Below, piece by piece: positions 45,375-55,162 of a stretch of 64,000 nt of DNA. Every line of letters starts with the position of its first letter. Position 1 is the stretch's first letter. The notes under the pieces are model-generated. The model was not told the DNA's origin, made no database searches, and worked only from the letters and a program-made list of their open reading frames with translations. The stretch comes from Candidatus Tectimicrobiota bacterium (GTDB lineage Bacteria; JACPUC01), in the NCBI GenBank assembly GCA_016192455.1, contig JACPUC010000006.1, positions 199,055 through 263,054 on the forward strand, read 5' to 3'. The translations under genes and the position numbers were made by a program.

Positions 45375-46516
45375 GGATGCTGCGGACACCTCACTCAGAA
45401 GCGGCCTCGTTAGCCAGTGAGCTCCGCGCCATGCCTGGCGCTGCGGCGGAGCTGCGGGCGTGCGGCGAGGCGGCGCCCGGGTCGCGGCTCAATGAGGGGC
45501 GGCGCTCGGCCCGGATGGTCACCTACGTCTGCAACGCCACCGTGCCGCTCACCACAGCGTGCGTCATGCGCTGCAGGTACTGCGGCTACTACGAGGATGA
45601 CGCGCCCCTGTTGACGCCGGCGCAGGTGCATCGCCTCCTTGATGCCGCCGAGGCGAACGGCGCGACCGAGGTCCTCATCCTCTCCGGCGACCTGCCGGAG
45701 ACCTTCCCGCAAATCCGGCGGCAGCTCCAGGATCTCGGCTACGCGAGCTTCGTGGAGTACGTCCTGCAGGTCTGCGCCTGGTGCCTGGAGCGCAACCTCC
45801 TGCCGCATACGAACATCGGCTACGTCACCTATGGCGAGCTGGAGCGGCTGCGGCAGGTGAACGGCTCGATGGGCATCATGCTGGAGACCACCGACCGGCA
45901 GCTCGCGCAGCGCGTGCAGCCGAAGAAGAGCATCACGGGACGGCTGGAGGTGATCAGGAACGCCGGCAGGCTGCGCATCCCGTTCACCTCCGGCATCCTC
46001 ATGGGCATGGGCGAGGAGCAGACCAGCCGCCTCGCCTCGCTGGAAGCGATCATCCGCCTGCACGAGGAGTACCACCACATCCAGGAGGTGATCCTGCAGA
46101 ACTTCGTGCCCAACAGTCGCTCGGCATTGCGCCTGGCGTCTCCGCTCACCTTTGAGGAGTATGCCGAGCTGATCGCCTTTGTCCGCCAGCGGTCGGATAT
46201 CGAGGTGCAGATTCCACCCAACCTGGCGCGTGACTACCCGCACCTGGTGGAATGCGGTGCCACGGACCTCGGTGGCGTGTCGGCCGACATCGATTACGTC
46301 AACTTCGAGAACCCATGGGACGAGCCGGCGATGCTCAGCCGGCTGCGTGCCGCCGGCTGCACCATCCGCCTGCGCCTGGCGGTCTATGCCAAATACGTTT
46401 GGCTGGGGTGGTGCGCGCCACGGGTTGCGAACGTCGTGGAAAGGTACAGCCGTGAAGATGCCTATCGCTACTATACTCGATCGGGCCGCGCGGGGAGCGA
46501 CACTCAGCGAGGCTGA
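45371..46516 (+). CDS. cofG: FO synthase subunit CofG (radical SAM)
   Basis: A 381-residue radical SAM enzyme that, with CofH, builds the deazaflavin FO from tyrosine and a pyrimidine precursor. The cluster motif CxxxCxxC is seen as CVMRCRYC (Cys64, Cys68, Cys71), preceded by YVCNATVPLTTA. Other CofG features: ILSGDLPET, NIGYVTYGELERLRQVNGSM, QRVQPKKSITGRLEVI, HIQEVILQNFVPN, and RLRLAVYAKYVW near the C-terminus. The GTG start at 45371 overlaps the cofC stop (GTGA). The 3' end overlaps cofH by 65 bp in another frame, an unusually long overlap that still leaves both family ends plausible. Confidence 0.94.
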   Translation: MRMLRTPHSEAASLASELRAMPGAAAELRACGEAAPGSRLNEGRRSARMVTYVCNATVPLTTACVMRCRYCGYYEDDAPLLTPAQVHRLLDAAEANGATEVLILSGDLPETFPQIRRQLQDLGYASFVEYVLQVCAWCLERNLLPHTNIGYVTYGELERLRQVNGSMGIMLETTDRQLAQRVQPKKSITGRLEVIRNAGRLRIPFTSGILMGMGEEQTSRLASLEAIIRLHEEYHHIQEVILQNFVPNSRSALRLASPLTFEEYAELIAFVRQRSDIEVQIPPNLARDYPHLVECGATDLGGVSADIDYVNFENPWDEPAMLSRLRAAGCTIRLRLAVYAKYVWLGWCAPRVANVVERYSREDAYRYYTRSGRAGSDTQRG

Positions 46517-47576
46517 AGCCCTGGCGCTCTTCGCCCTTGACGATGCCGCGGCGCTGCGCGATCTCTACGCCGTGGCCGACCAGCGGCGCGCCGCCCTGGC
46601 CGGGGATGAGGTTACCTACGTGCGCAATCGGAACCTCAACTTCACGAATGTCTGCATCACGAACTGCACCTTCTGCGGCTTCAAACGCAACAAGCAGGAC
46701 GCGGATTCCTACACCCTTGACACGGAACAAATGTTGCGCAAGATTGAGGAGGCCCTGAGCGAGGAGATCACCGAGGTCTGCATCCAGGGGGGGCTGAACC
46801 CGGAGCTGAAGCTCGACTACTACTGCGCCCTGGTGCGCGAGGTGAAGGCACACTACCCCGACATCCATGTGCACGCTTTCTCGCCGCAGGAAATCCAGTT
46901 CCTCATTGACAACAATGAGGTGAGCCTCACCTACGTGCTCTCTTCCCTGAAGGAGGCGGGGGTCGATTCGCTGCCAGGGACGGCGGCGGAAATCCTGCGC
47001 GATGCCATGCGCTTGCGCATCTCACCCCGGCGGCTGATGACGGCGCAATGGGTGGAGATCATCACCACGGCGCACCGCGTCGGCTTGCCGACGACCTCGA
47101 CGATGATGTACGGCCACCTGGAGAGCGCCGAGGACATCGTCGAGCACTACCGCGTGCTGCGGCACATCCAGCTCGACACCGGAGGCATCACGGAGTTCGT
47201 GCCGATGGCCTTCGTCCCCTTCACCACCCACCTGGGACGCAAGCACGAGATTCGCAGCGTCTCGTCGCAGACGTTGACCTTCAAGGTCTACGCCATTGCG
47301 CGCCTGTACTTCCAGGAGCTGATGGTGAATCTGCAGACGAGCTGGGTGAAGCTGGGCTTGGAGTGCGCCGTAGAGAGCGTGCGGGTCGGCGTGAATGACC
47401 TCGGCGGCACCCTGTTGGAGGAGAATATCACGCGACTTGCCGGTGGGCAGCATGGCCAGCGCCTCGACCTCGACAAGGCGCGCGCCCTGCTCGCGCCAAC
47501 GGGTCGGCCCCTCGTGCAGCGGGATACGCTGTATCGGCGAGTGCCCGCGAACCAGTCGGCGATGTCGGTTGGGTGA
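46452..47576 (+). CDS. cofH: FO synthase subunit CofH (radical SAM)
   Basis: A 374-residue partner of CofG that condenses the tyrosine-derived moiety with the diaminouracil precursor of FO. The radical SAM motif is CITNCTFC (Cys68, Cys72, Cys75) after RNRNLNFTNV; the CofH/MqnC-type blocks VCIQGGLNPELKLDYY, HVHAFSPQEI, SLPGTAAEILRD, PTTSTMMYGHLESAEDIVEH and SVRVGVNDLGGTLLEENI follow. The start is GTG 46452 (AAAGG seven bases upstream), inside the end of cofG; ATG 46458 is the alternative. The MqnC/MqnE paralogues are menaquinone enzymes, but the cofG neighbour settles the role here. It completes an F420 gene set running from 42.1 to 47.6 kb. Confidence 0.95.
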   Translation: MKMPIATILDRAARGATLSEAEALALFALDDAAALRDLYAVADQRRAALAGDEVTYVRNRNLNFTNVCITNCTFCGFKRNKQDADSYTLDTEQMLRKIEEALSEEITEVCIQGGLNPELKLDYYCALVREVKAHYPDIHVHAFSPQEIQFLIDNNEVSLTYVLSSLKEAGVDSLPGTAAEILRDAMRLRISPRRLMTAQWVEIITTAHRVGLPTTSTMMYGHLESAEDIVEHYRVLRHIQLDTGGITEFVPMAFVPFTTHLGRKHEIRSVSSQTLTFKVYAIARLYFQELMVNLQTSWVKLGLECAVESVRVGVNDLGGTLLEENITRLAGGQHGQRLDLDKARALLAPTGRPLVQRDTLYRRVPANQSAMSVG

Positions 47577-47608
47577 GCATCAAACAAGGGCCCTCCCCAC
47601 TCATTGAG

Positions 47609-47640
47609 AGGTTCTGCCGCTACCCCCAAAGGTTCTGCCG
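47609..47640. repeat. Direct repeat AGGTTCTGCCG upstream of CBS gene
   Basis: AGGTTCTGCCG at 47609-47619 and again at 47630-47640: same orientation, 21 bp apart (two helical turns). It lies in the 92 bp gap between cofH and the CBS-domain gene, where a transcription factor could bind. Confidence 0.35.
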
Positions 47641-47668
47641 GGAGCCTCGCTAGCGCAGGAGAAAGAGC

Positions 47669-48316
47669 ATGCTCGTCAAGGACTGGATGACTCGCGACCC
47701 CATTACCATCAACAGCTCCACCCTCCTCGTGGATGCCCAAAAGCTCATGAAGGACAACGGCTTCCGTCGCCTGCCGGTGGTTGACAACGGCAAGCTCGTG
47801 GGCATCGTCACGCTGTCGGATATCCGCGAGGCGGCCCCCTCACAGGCCACCTCACTGAGTATCCACGAGCTCCACTACCTGCTCTCGAAGCTCAAGATCA
47901 CCGAGGTCATGACCCGCACGCTTGTCACCATTGATGCGAACGCCGCGGTGGAAGATGCCGGTCTGCTGATGAACCGCAAAAAGATCGGCGCCTTGCCGGT
48001 CATGGAGCACGACCGGCTGGTGGGCATCATCACCATCACGGACATCATCAAGGTGTTCGAAGAGGCGCTTGGCTACGGCACCCCTGGGGTGCGCTACACC
48101 ATCGCCGCGGTGGATGTCGAGCCCGGCGCCGTCGGGCAGATCACGGCGATCGTCAAGCAGCAGAAGCGGAAAATCCTCAGCCTCTTGAGCATGCGGGCGC
48201 CCGGGACGAACCAACGGTCGCTCATCCTGCGCCTGGAGGGACGGGATTCCGCTGAACTGCGCGAGGCATTCAAGGCTGGGGGATACACCATCTCCAACGT
48301 GCATGTCACCGAGTAG
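47669..48316 (+). CDS. Tandem CBS-domain protein with C-terminal ACT domain (AcuB-like)
   Basis: A 215-residue regulatory protein. CBS 1 spans about residues 5-60 (WMTRDPITINSSTLLVDAQK, RRLPVVDNGKLVGIVT), CBS 2 about 75-130 (VMTRTLVTIDANAAVEDA, GALPVMEHDRLVGIITITDI), and an ACT-like domain follows (YTIAAVDVEPGAVGQITAIV...SLILRLEG). CBS pairs bind adenine nucleotides or SAM; ACT domains often bind amino acids. The order CBS-CBS-ACT is that of AcuB-like proteins, of unsettled role. ATG 47669 follows AGGAGAAAGAGC. It is separate from the F420 operon by 92 bp, and the partner it regulates is not evident. Confidence 0.9.
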   Translation: MLVKDWMTRDPITINSSTLLVDAQKLMKDNGFRRLPVVDNGKLVGIVTLSDIREAAPSQATSLSIHELHYLLSKLKITEVMTRTLVTIDANAAVEDAGLLMNRKKIGALPVMEHDRLVGIITITDIIKVFEEALGYGTPGVRYTIAAVDVEPGAVGQITAIVKQQKRKILSLLSMRAPGTNQRSLILRLEGRDSAELREAFKAGGYTISNVHVTE

Positions 48317-48707
48317 CAGGCCTGCCGCGCCGGCGTGGGCACGTGGGCGGAAGGGGTCGCCGCGCCCGCCAGCGCTGCCGGAAGTTGGAAATGTTCCACG
48401 TGGAACATCCTGCGGGGTCGGCGCGCCCGCTGGCGCTGTCGGCCCCTGCTGGCGATGAGGTTCGGGCTCTCCTCGTGCGTGCGCACGTCTCTGCTTGCTG
48501 CCCCGTTTCTCCGTTGATCGTTCTCCAACCTCCTGGGTTCGCGAAGTTGCTCCCTCATGGTTGGAATGCTGCCGGCTGGTGGCATGGGGGGCTCGACACG
48601 GCACGCCCGCCAAGACGGCCGCGGCCGCCTCCGTGGTGAGGCTCTGTCGGCCGTCGGTCAATCTCTGCCCACGCTCCCGCATGGAGGCGCGTGGGAGAGG
48701 ATGTCGC
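48317..48707. other. Spacer with parS-like site upstream of pepA
   Basis: About 390 bp. No credible gene: several short frames lack ribosome sites. The pepA frame is open through much of it, but the encoded residues do not match the family's N-terminus. The only distinct feature is the palindrome at 48391-48408. Confidence 0.5.
48391..48408. promoter_or_regulatory. parS: parS-like centromere site (ParB binding)
   Basis: ATGTTCCACGTGGAACAT is a perfect 18 bp palindrome. Its core TGTTCCACGTGGAACA matches the widely conserved bacterial chromosomal parS sequence (B. subtilis consensus TGTTCCACGTGAAACA; the symmetric form is known from Pseudomonas). It lies in an intergenic spacer with no other reason for conservation. 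Chromosomal parS sites usually cluster near the replication origin. parA and parB are not in this window. Confidence 0.8.
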
Positions 48708-50264
48708 ATGAAGATTCGCCTCAGTCAGGAAGCTCCGCAGGAGATCGCCGCTGATCTGCTCGTCGTGCCGCGCTTCGAGGCAGACGCCGAGGTGCCCCCG
48801 CCGGCGCGGGCGCTGGACCGCGCCGCGAAGGGGTTGCTGAGCCGCCTCTACGCCACGGGGGATGTCTCGGGGAAGCTGCACGAGTGCTGCGTCGTCTACA
48901 CCCAGGGCAGCGTGCCGTGTCAGCGCATCATGTCTCTTGGCTGCGGCAAGAAGGAGGCGTTCAAGCTCGATACCGCGCGGGCGGTGATCGGCAAGATGGG
49001 GCGCGCGCTGCACCCCCGGAAGATCTCGCGCCTCGCCATCCTGCCGCCCGGGCTGGGGTTGCCGGACCTCTCACCGCAGCACCTGGCGGCTGCCTGTGTC
49101 GAGGGGCTGCGCCTCGGGCTTTACCGCTTCACCGAGTTCAAGACGAAGGAGGAGGAGAACGGGCGCACCGTTCCCGAGGAGTGCGTCCTTCTCCTGCCGG
49201 CGGCTGAAAAGCTCGCCCCCATCCAGGCAGCGGTGGAGGAGAGCGAGATCGTCTGCGAGGCCGTCCTGCTGGCGCGCGACCTCATCACGCGTCCCGGCTG
49301 CTCCTCGACGCCGACGGCCCTGGCCGAGGTGGCGCTGGAGGTGGGACGCCTGGCCAAGATGAGCTGCACCGTCCTGGATCGCGCCGACATGGAGAAGCTT
49401 GGCATGGGGGCCTTGCTGGGGGTGGCGCGCGGCTCCCAGGAGCCGCCGAAGTTCATCATCCTCGAGTATCGCGGGGCGCGACGGAAGGGGGAGAAACCGG
49501 TGGTCCTGGTCGGCAAGGGGATCACCTTCGACAGTGGCGGGCTCTCCCTGAAGCCCGCCGCCAGCATGGAGCAGATGAAGTACGACATGGCGGGTGGGGC
49601 GGCGGTCCTCGCCACCATGCAGGTGGTCGGCCGCCTGAAGCTGCCCCTCAACGTGGTGGGCCTCGTGCCGGCTACCGAGAACCTGCCGAGCGGCACCGCC
49701 TACAAGCCGGGCGATGTGCTGCGCAGCCTCTCCGGACAGACCATCGAGGTGCTCAACACCGATGCCGAGGGACGCCTCATCCTGGCGGATGCGCTGGCCT
49801 ACGCCTGCCGCTACAAGCCCGCCGCCATCCTCGACATCGCCACCCTCACGGGAGCCTGCATCGTGGCGCTGGGCGACAACCTCATCGGCATGCTGGGGAG
49901 CGATGAGGCCCTCCAGGAGGAGGTGCGCCGGGCCGCCGACTTCAGCGGCGAGCGCGTCTGGCCCCTCCCCTTGTGGGAGGAGTTCAGCGAGCAACTGAAG
50001 AGCGATATCGCTGATTGGAAGAACGTCGGCAGCCGGGCCGCCGGCACGATCACCGCGGGGATGTTCCTGAGCAAGTTCGTGCAGTCCTACCCCTGGGTGC
50101 ACCTCGATATTGCCGGACCGGCCTGGGCGGAGAAGGAGAAACCCTACGTCCCGAAAGGCGCCAGCGGCGTGGGGGTGCGGCTCTTCGTGGAGTTCCTGAA
50201 GCGGCGCGCGAGCAGCCAGGCCGCGGCAGGGGCAACAAAGACTCAGACAAAGAAACCGACGTAG
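48708..50264 (+). CDS. pepA: Leucyl aminopeptidase (M17 family)
   Basis: A 518-residue cytosol-type aminopeptidase with two metal ions, removing N-terminal residues from peptides. The catalytic domain carries VLVGKGITFDSGGLSLKP (metal-ligand Lys and Asp), MEQMKYDMAGGAAVLATM, and the family signature NTDAEGRLILADALAYA, with IATLTGACIVALGD and PLPLWEEF after it. The N-terminal macro-like domain begins KIRLSQEAPQEIAADLLVVP. The conserved linker usually reads N-x-P-G-N-x-x-T-P; here RPGCSSTPTALAE, a small departure. ATG 48708 follows GAGAGGATG. In E. coli PepA also binds DNA, but nothing here supports that role. Confidence 0.94.
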   Translation: MKIRLSQEAPQEIAADLLVVPRFEADAEVPPPARALDRAAKGLLSRLYATGDVSGKLHECCVVYTQGSVPCQRIMSLGCGKKEAFKLDTARAVIGKMGRALHPRKISRLAILPPGLGLPDLSPQHLAAACVEGLRLGLYRFTEFKTKEEENGRTVPEECVLLLPAAEKLAPIQAAVEESEIVCEAVLLARDLITRPGCSSTPTALAEVALEVGRLAKMSCTVLDRADMEKLGMGALLGVARGSQEPPKFIILEYRGARRKGEKPVVLVGKGITFDSGGLSLKPAASMEQMKYDMAGGAAVLATMQVVGRLKLPLNVVGLVPATENLPSGTAYKPGDVLRSLSGQTIEVLNTDAEGRLILADALAYACRYKPAAILDIATLTGACIVALGDNLIGMLGSDEALQEEVRRAADFSGERVWPLPLWEEFSEQLKSDIADWKNVGSRAAGTITAGMFLSKFVQSYPWVHLDIAGPAWAEKEKPYVPKGASGVGVRLFVEFLKRRASSQAAAGATKTQTKKPT

Positions 50265-50484
50265 GTTTGCGTCGCCGCGCCTCGTGGCATGATGGGCGTC
50301 CTTCCTCTTGAATCGCGGCAAGATTCGCCGCCAGGGAGCCGCGCCCCCCAGGCGCACTCCTGCTCCCCGAGTTGCTGCGTTGCACACGCCCCGAGGGGGC
50401 CTGCGGGATCAATCACCCCCAGTTCATCCTCGCCAGGAGTGCCGCTTTCCCCGCCTGGATCGTTTGGGGCAATTCCCCCCTTCG

Positions 50485-52563
<2,079 letters not shown>

Positions 52564-52795
52564 GGTGGACCCTCCACACGCACGCGGGTGCGCAACCGCG
52601 GCCTCGCCCAAGCCTGCGCCGGAGCGCGACCGCGCCGCGAGGCGGGCCGTGCAGGGTCATCTCGGTGCCACGCCGCCGCCTCCGCCGCGCTTGGGGGCGA
52701 CCGTGCGAGCGTCCAGGAACGCTGCACCGAACCGAACGCCGCACCGAGAGAGGCTGAAGGGGGCTCGGCGCGCCGGCTGGCGACGGTGCGGTCGC

Positions 52796-54067
52796 TTACT
52801 GCACCGTAGCCAGGCGCGAGTAATCTCCCTTTTGGCGGCCGACTTTGGCGCAGAGCTCGCCATTGACCTCAATCACGTCGGCGGTGATGTCGATGCGTTG
52901 GCGCATCAAGCTCGAGCCGACGCCGTACATCTCCACCGGCACCTTGAGCCGCTCGAACAGGTCGATGCGGGCCGCGGTGAACCCCCCCGAGGCGACGATC
53001 TTCAGGTTCTGCAGGCCGTGCTCGTCAAAGATTCTGCGCGCGTTGAAGACGAGCTGGGGGCACACCCCGAGGCTCGATTCATCCTGCGGCTCCACGGAGA
53101 TATCCCGCAACTGACTTGAGGTGTCAAAACGCACCGCGAAGATCTTATGGTTCCCCTCGCCGACCACGCAGCTCAAGTCCGAGGAGGGCTCGCCGGGGTA
53201 GTAGGCGGCTTGAAAGGCGCGGGCGCAGCGCAGGGTCGTGCCGATGCAGTCGTTGTCCCAGTCCACCAGGATGATGCGGTTCACCGAGGAAGAAATCTGC
53301 CGGTCGAACGCCAGCGACGCCTCCGCCGTCGAGCCGCTGTAAGAGGCGATGAGGGCGTGCGGGATGGTTCCCAGTCCCTGGGCCCCCCAGTAGTCGGCGT
53401 TGGCATCGGTGCTGACGCCGAAAGCCCCTGCCTTCATGGCGGCGTAGCCGTCCGTGGCTTGCACCCAGTAGTGGTCAAAGCGCGCCGGGAAGAACATGAC
53501 CAGCTTCTTGCCCGCCGCCTTGACCACCTCGCGGGTTGCCGTGGCCACGCCGGTGGGGCGGGCGATCACCCCAAGGAGGACGGTTTCCAGGTAGGCAAAG
53601 TACTGCTGCGGGCCTTCAATGACCAGGAAGGGCTCCCACGGCTCCACCGTGTCGCCGTCGTAGAGGGCACGCACATGCAGCGTCCGCCAGCAGTCGACCC
53701 AGAGGCGGTTGAGCTGGGCGCGCAGCTTCGTGCGCTGGTTGTGCAGCTCGATGATCTCGGCTTCGGAGCCCTCGAGGCTCAGCTTGTGCAGGTAGTACTG
53801 CACGGTGCGCAACTCCTGGTAGATCTCGCCCGCCTTCTCCTCATCCTCGTAGTAACCGGTGCAGGTGCGCAGGACAGCCAAGGACTCATCGATGCCCACC
53901 ACGGTGGCCGGGTCGCGGGCGAAAAACTGGTAGGTGACGCGCGGGTTGTGCCGCTCCCGGCGCAGAATCTCACTGACGCGCAGGAAGTACTTGTCGGAGT
54001 AATAGCCGGCTCGAATCTTATCCAGCGGCACCTTGAAGACATAGGGTTCCAACCGAGTTGCTGTCAT
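52796..54067 (-). CDS. pncB: Nicotinate phosphoribosyltransferase
   Basis: A 423-residue enzyme of NAD salvage, joining nicotinate to phosphoribosyl pyrophosphate. Recognisable blocks: AGYYSDKYFLRVSEIL near the N-terminus, ATATREVVKAAGKK, FFPARFDHYWVQATDGYAA, GVSTDANADYWGAQGLGTIP followed by HALIA, ILVDWDND, and the phosphate-binding IVASGGFTAARIDLF with YGVGSSLM. The motif set fits the NAPRTase family, here of the shorter bacterial/archaeal type. ATG 54067 follows GGGAAGG. A promoter (54108-54136, minus strand) lies just upstream. The c-di-GMP riboswitch gene diverges on the other side. Confidence 0.9.
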   Translation of the reverse strand: MTATRLEPYVFKVPLDKIRAGYYSDKYFLRVSEILRRERHNPRVTYQFFARDPATVVGIDESLAVLRTCTGYYEDEEKAGEIYQELRTVQYYLHKLSLEGSEAEIIELHNQRTKLRAQLNRLWVDCWRTLHVRALYDGDTVEPWEPFLVIEGPQQYFAYLETVLLGVIARPTGVATATREVVKAAGKKLVMFFPARFDHYWVQATDGYAAMKAGAFGVSTDANADYWGAQGLGTIPHALIASYSGSTAEASLAFDRQISSSVNRIILVDWDNDCIGTTLRCARAFQAAYYPGEPSSDLSCVVGEGNHKIFAVRFDTSSQLRDISVEPQDESSLGVCPQLVFNARRIFDEHGLQNLKIVASGGFTAARIDLFERLKVPVEMYGVGSSLMRQRIDITADVIEVNGELCAKVGRQKGDYSRLATVQ

Positions 54068-54107
54068 AGCTGCGCCTTCCCAAAGTGTTCCGACTGATGA
54101 CATCCCA

Positions 54108-54136
54108 ACTATGGGACCCAATGGATCAAAAGTCAA
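54108..54136 (-). promoter_or_regulatory. Promoter for pncB
   Basis: Minus strand: TTGACT (54136-54131), a 17 bp spacer and CATAGT (54113-54108), about 40 bp before the pncB start. The -35 is strong and the -10 moderate. Confidence 0.55.
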
Positions 54137-54296
54137 AGAGTGCAACGCCAGGCAATCCCTGCGGGTGTGCCCCGCCGACGCGCCCGCGGGGGCGGGATTG
54201 AAGAGGCGCTCAAGTCTTCCCTGGGGACGCCGATAGAGAGACTGAAGGGTTCCCCGGGCGATCCACAATGGGTTGCTCCCCTACGCTCGTGATAGG

Positions 54297-54377
54297 CTTC
54301 TCCGCCAAAGGCAAACTGCCCGAAAGGGTAGGACGCAAAGCCACTGGCCTGAAAAGGCAGCAGGGCTGCCGGAGAGG
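54297..54377 (+). ncRNA. Cyclic di-GMP-I (GEMM-I) riboswitch aptamer
   Basis: All class landmarks are present. P1: CTTCTCCG (54297-54304) pairs with CGGAGAGG (54370-54377). P2 runs from the invariant GGCAAAC (54310-54316) to GGACGCAAAGCC (54331-54342), capped by CCC-GAAA-GGG, the GNRA tetraloop (54322-54325) that docks into P3. P3 contains CTGGCCTGAAAAGGCAG. The nucleotide aligned with G20 of the Vc2 aptamer is G, which favours c-di-GMP over cGAMP. A terminator-like hairpin follows two bases later, then a small gene. Confidence 0.93.
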
Positions 54378-54378
54378 T

Positions 54379-54406
54379 AAACCCAGCCATTCCGTGGTGG
54401 GTTTTT
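54379..54406 (+). terminator. Rho-independent terminator forming the riboswitch expression platform
   Basis: AAACCCA-(G)-CCA, loop TTCCG, TGG-TGGGTTT followed by TT: a 10 bp stem with one bulged G and a U-tract. It begins directly after P1 of the c-di-GMP aptamer, so ligand binding probably changes readthrough into the gene at 54465. Whether c-di-GMP turns it on or off is not evident; I see no obvious alternative pairing that settles it. Confidence 0.8.
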
Positions 54407-54464
54407 GCGTTCGCTGGAAGACGGAGAGCACCTCTTCACCAGTTCATGCAGAGGAGGTGATCTC

Positions 54465-54710
54465 ATGCAGCCGGTCACCCAAGTTGTCCAGGGTTACCGA
54501 GTCCCCCGCTACGACTCTCGCCAGCATCCCCGACGCCAACCGCGGGGGAAGAAGGAGGATCGCTGCGGCGCCGCCGTGGAAGCCGCTGCGTGCCTGCCGG
54601 AGGAGTTGCCGCCGAGCGCGGCCGAGATCGAGGTGCTGGATCAGCTCTATGAAGAAATCTGCCGGCGCATGGGAGTCGGCAACCGCAGCCGTCTCGATCT
54701 CCTTGTGTAA
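54465..54710 (+). CDS. Small protein of unknown function under c-di-GMP riboswitch control
   Basis: 81 residues; no known family recognised. The N-terminal half is basic and Arg/Gln/Pro-rich (PRYDSRQHPRRQPRGKKEDR); the C-terminal half is acidic and helical (EIEVLDQLYEEICRRMGVG). There is no signal peptide, membrane helix or metal motif apart from two cysteines in the middle. A near-perfect Shine-Dalgarno GAGGAGGTGA sits five bases before ATG 54465, one of the best in the window, which supports real translation. It is the only gene directly behind the c-di-GMP-I aptamer and terminator, so its product should belong to the c-di-GMP response (motility, biofilm, envelope). The function is otherwise unknown. 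Confidence 0.7.
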   Translation: MQPVTQVVQGYRVPRYDSRQHPRRQPRGKKEDRCGAAVEAAACLPEELPPSAAEIEVLDQLYEEICRRMGVGNRSRLDLLV

Positions 54711-55035
54711 CCCGCGCGGCGCCTCGGCGTGAGCTGGAGGCGCCGCCCCCGCGCCGACACTGGGGCAAGGCTGGCGGGGTTTTGGCTGCGACGCGCCACC
54801 CCCGCCGGCCGATCCCCCCCGCCTGCTCCCCTTGCGGCCCACGCCGGTGTACCGCCTCGTCTGCGTTCCCCCCTGCTTTGAATCTCCCTTTTTGCTCCAC
54901 GCCCTTCGCGCACACGTCGCATCTCAATGCCCTCGCCGCCTGACCCGTGGGGCGAGGCTCGCCGCCCCCCCCGCCTGCTCTTCTCGGCGGCTGCGATGCC
55001 GATTTTCCACGTTACCGGGTGCGCTGGAGCGTATT
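54711..55035. other. Spacer between the riboswitch gene and the next operon
   Basis: About 325 bp of GC- and C-rich sequence with no supported gene. Long open frames on the minus strand here are Arg/Gly/Ala-rich shadows. No clear terminator is visible. Confidence 0.4.
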
Positions 55036-55063
55036 TTGGCATGGAATATGCCAGTCTTATTCA
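55036..55063 (+). promoter_or_regulatory. Promoter with overlapping inverted repeat
   Basis: TTGGCA (55036-55041), a 16 bp spacer and TATTCA (55058-55063). The inverted repeat GGCAT-GGAAT-ATGCC (55038-55052) overlaps the -35 and spacer, the usual place for a repressor operator. It precedes the unknown gene at 55163 by 100 bp. Confidence 0.5.
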
Positions 55064-55162
55064 GTACTTTAACTAGTAAGGAGGGGGGCCGCCGGAAGCG
55101 CCGGGGTCCAGTCTGCACACCTCCTGGCGGCGCCCGGAACGACAGCAACGCGAGGAAGACGG

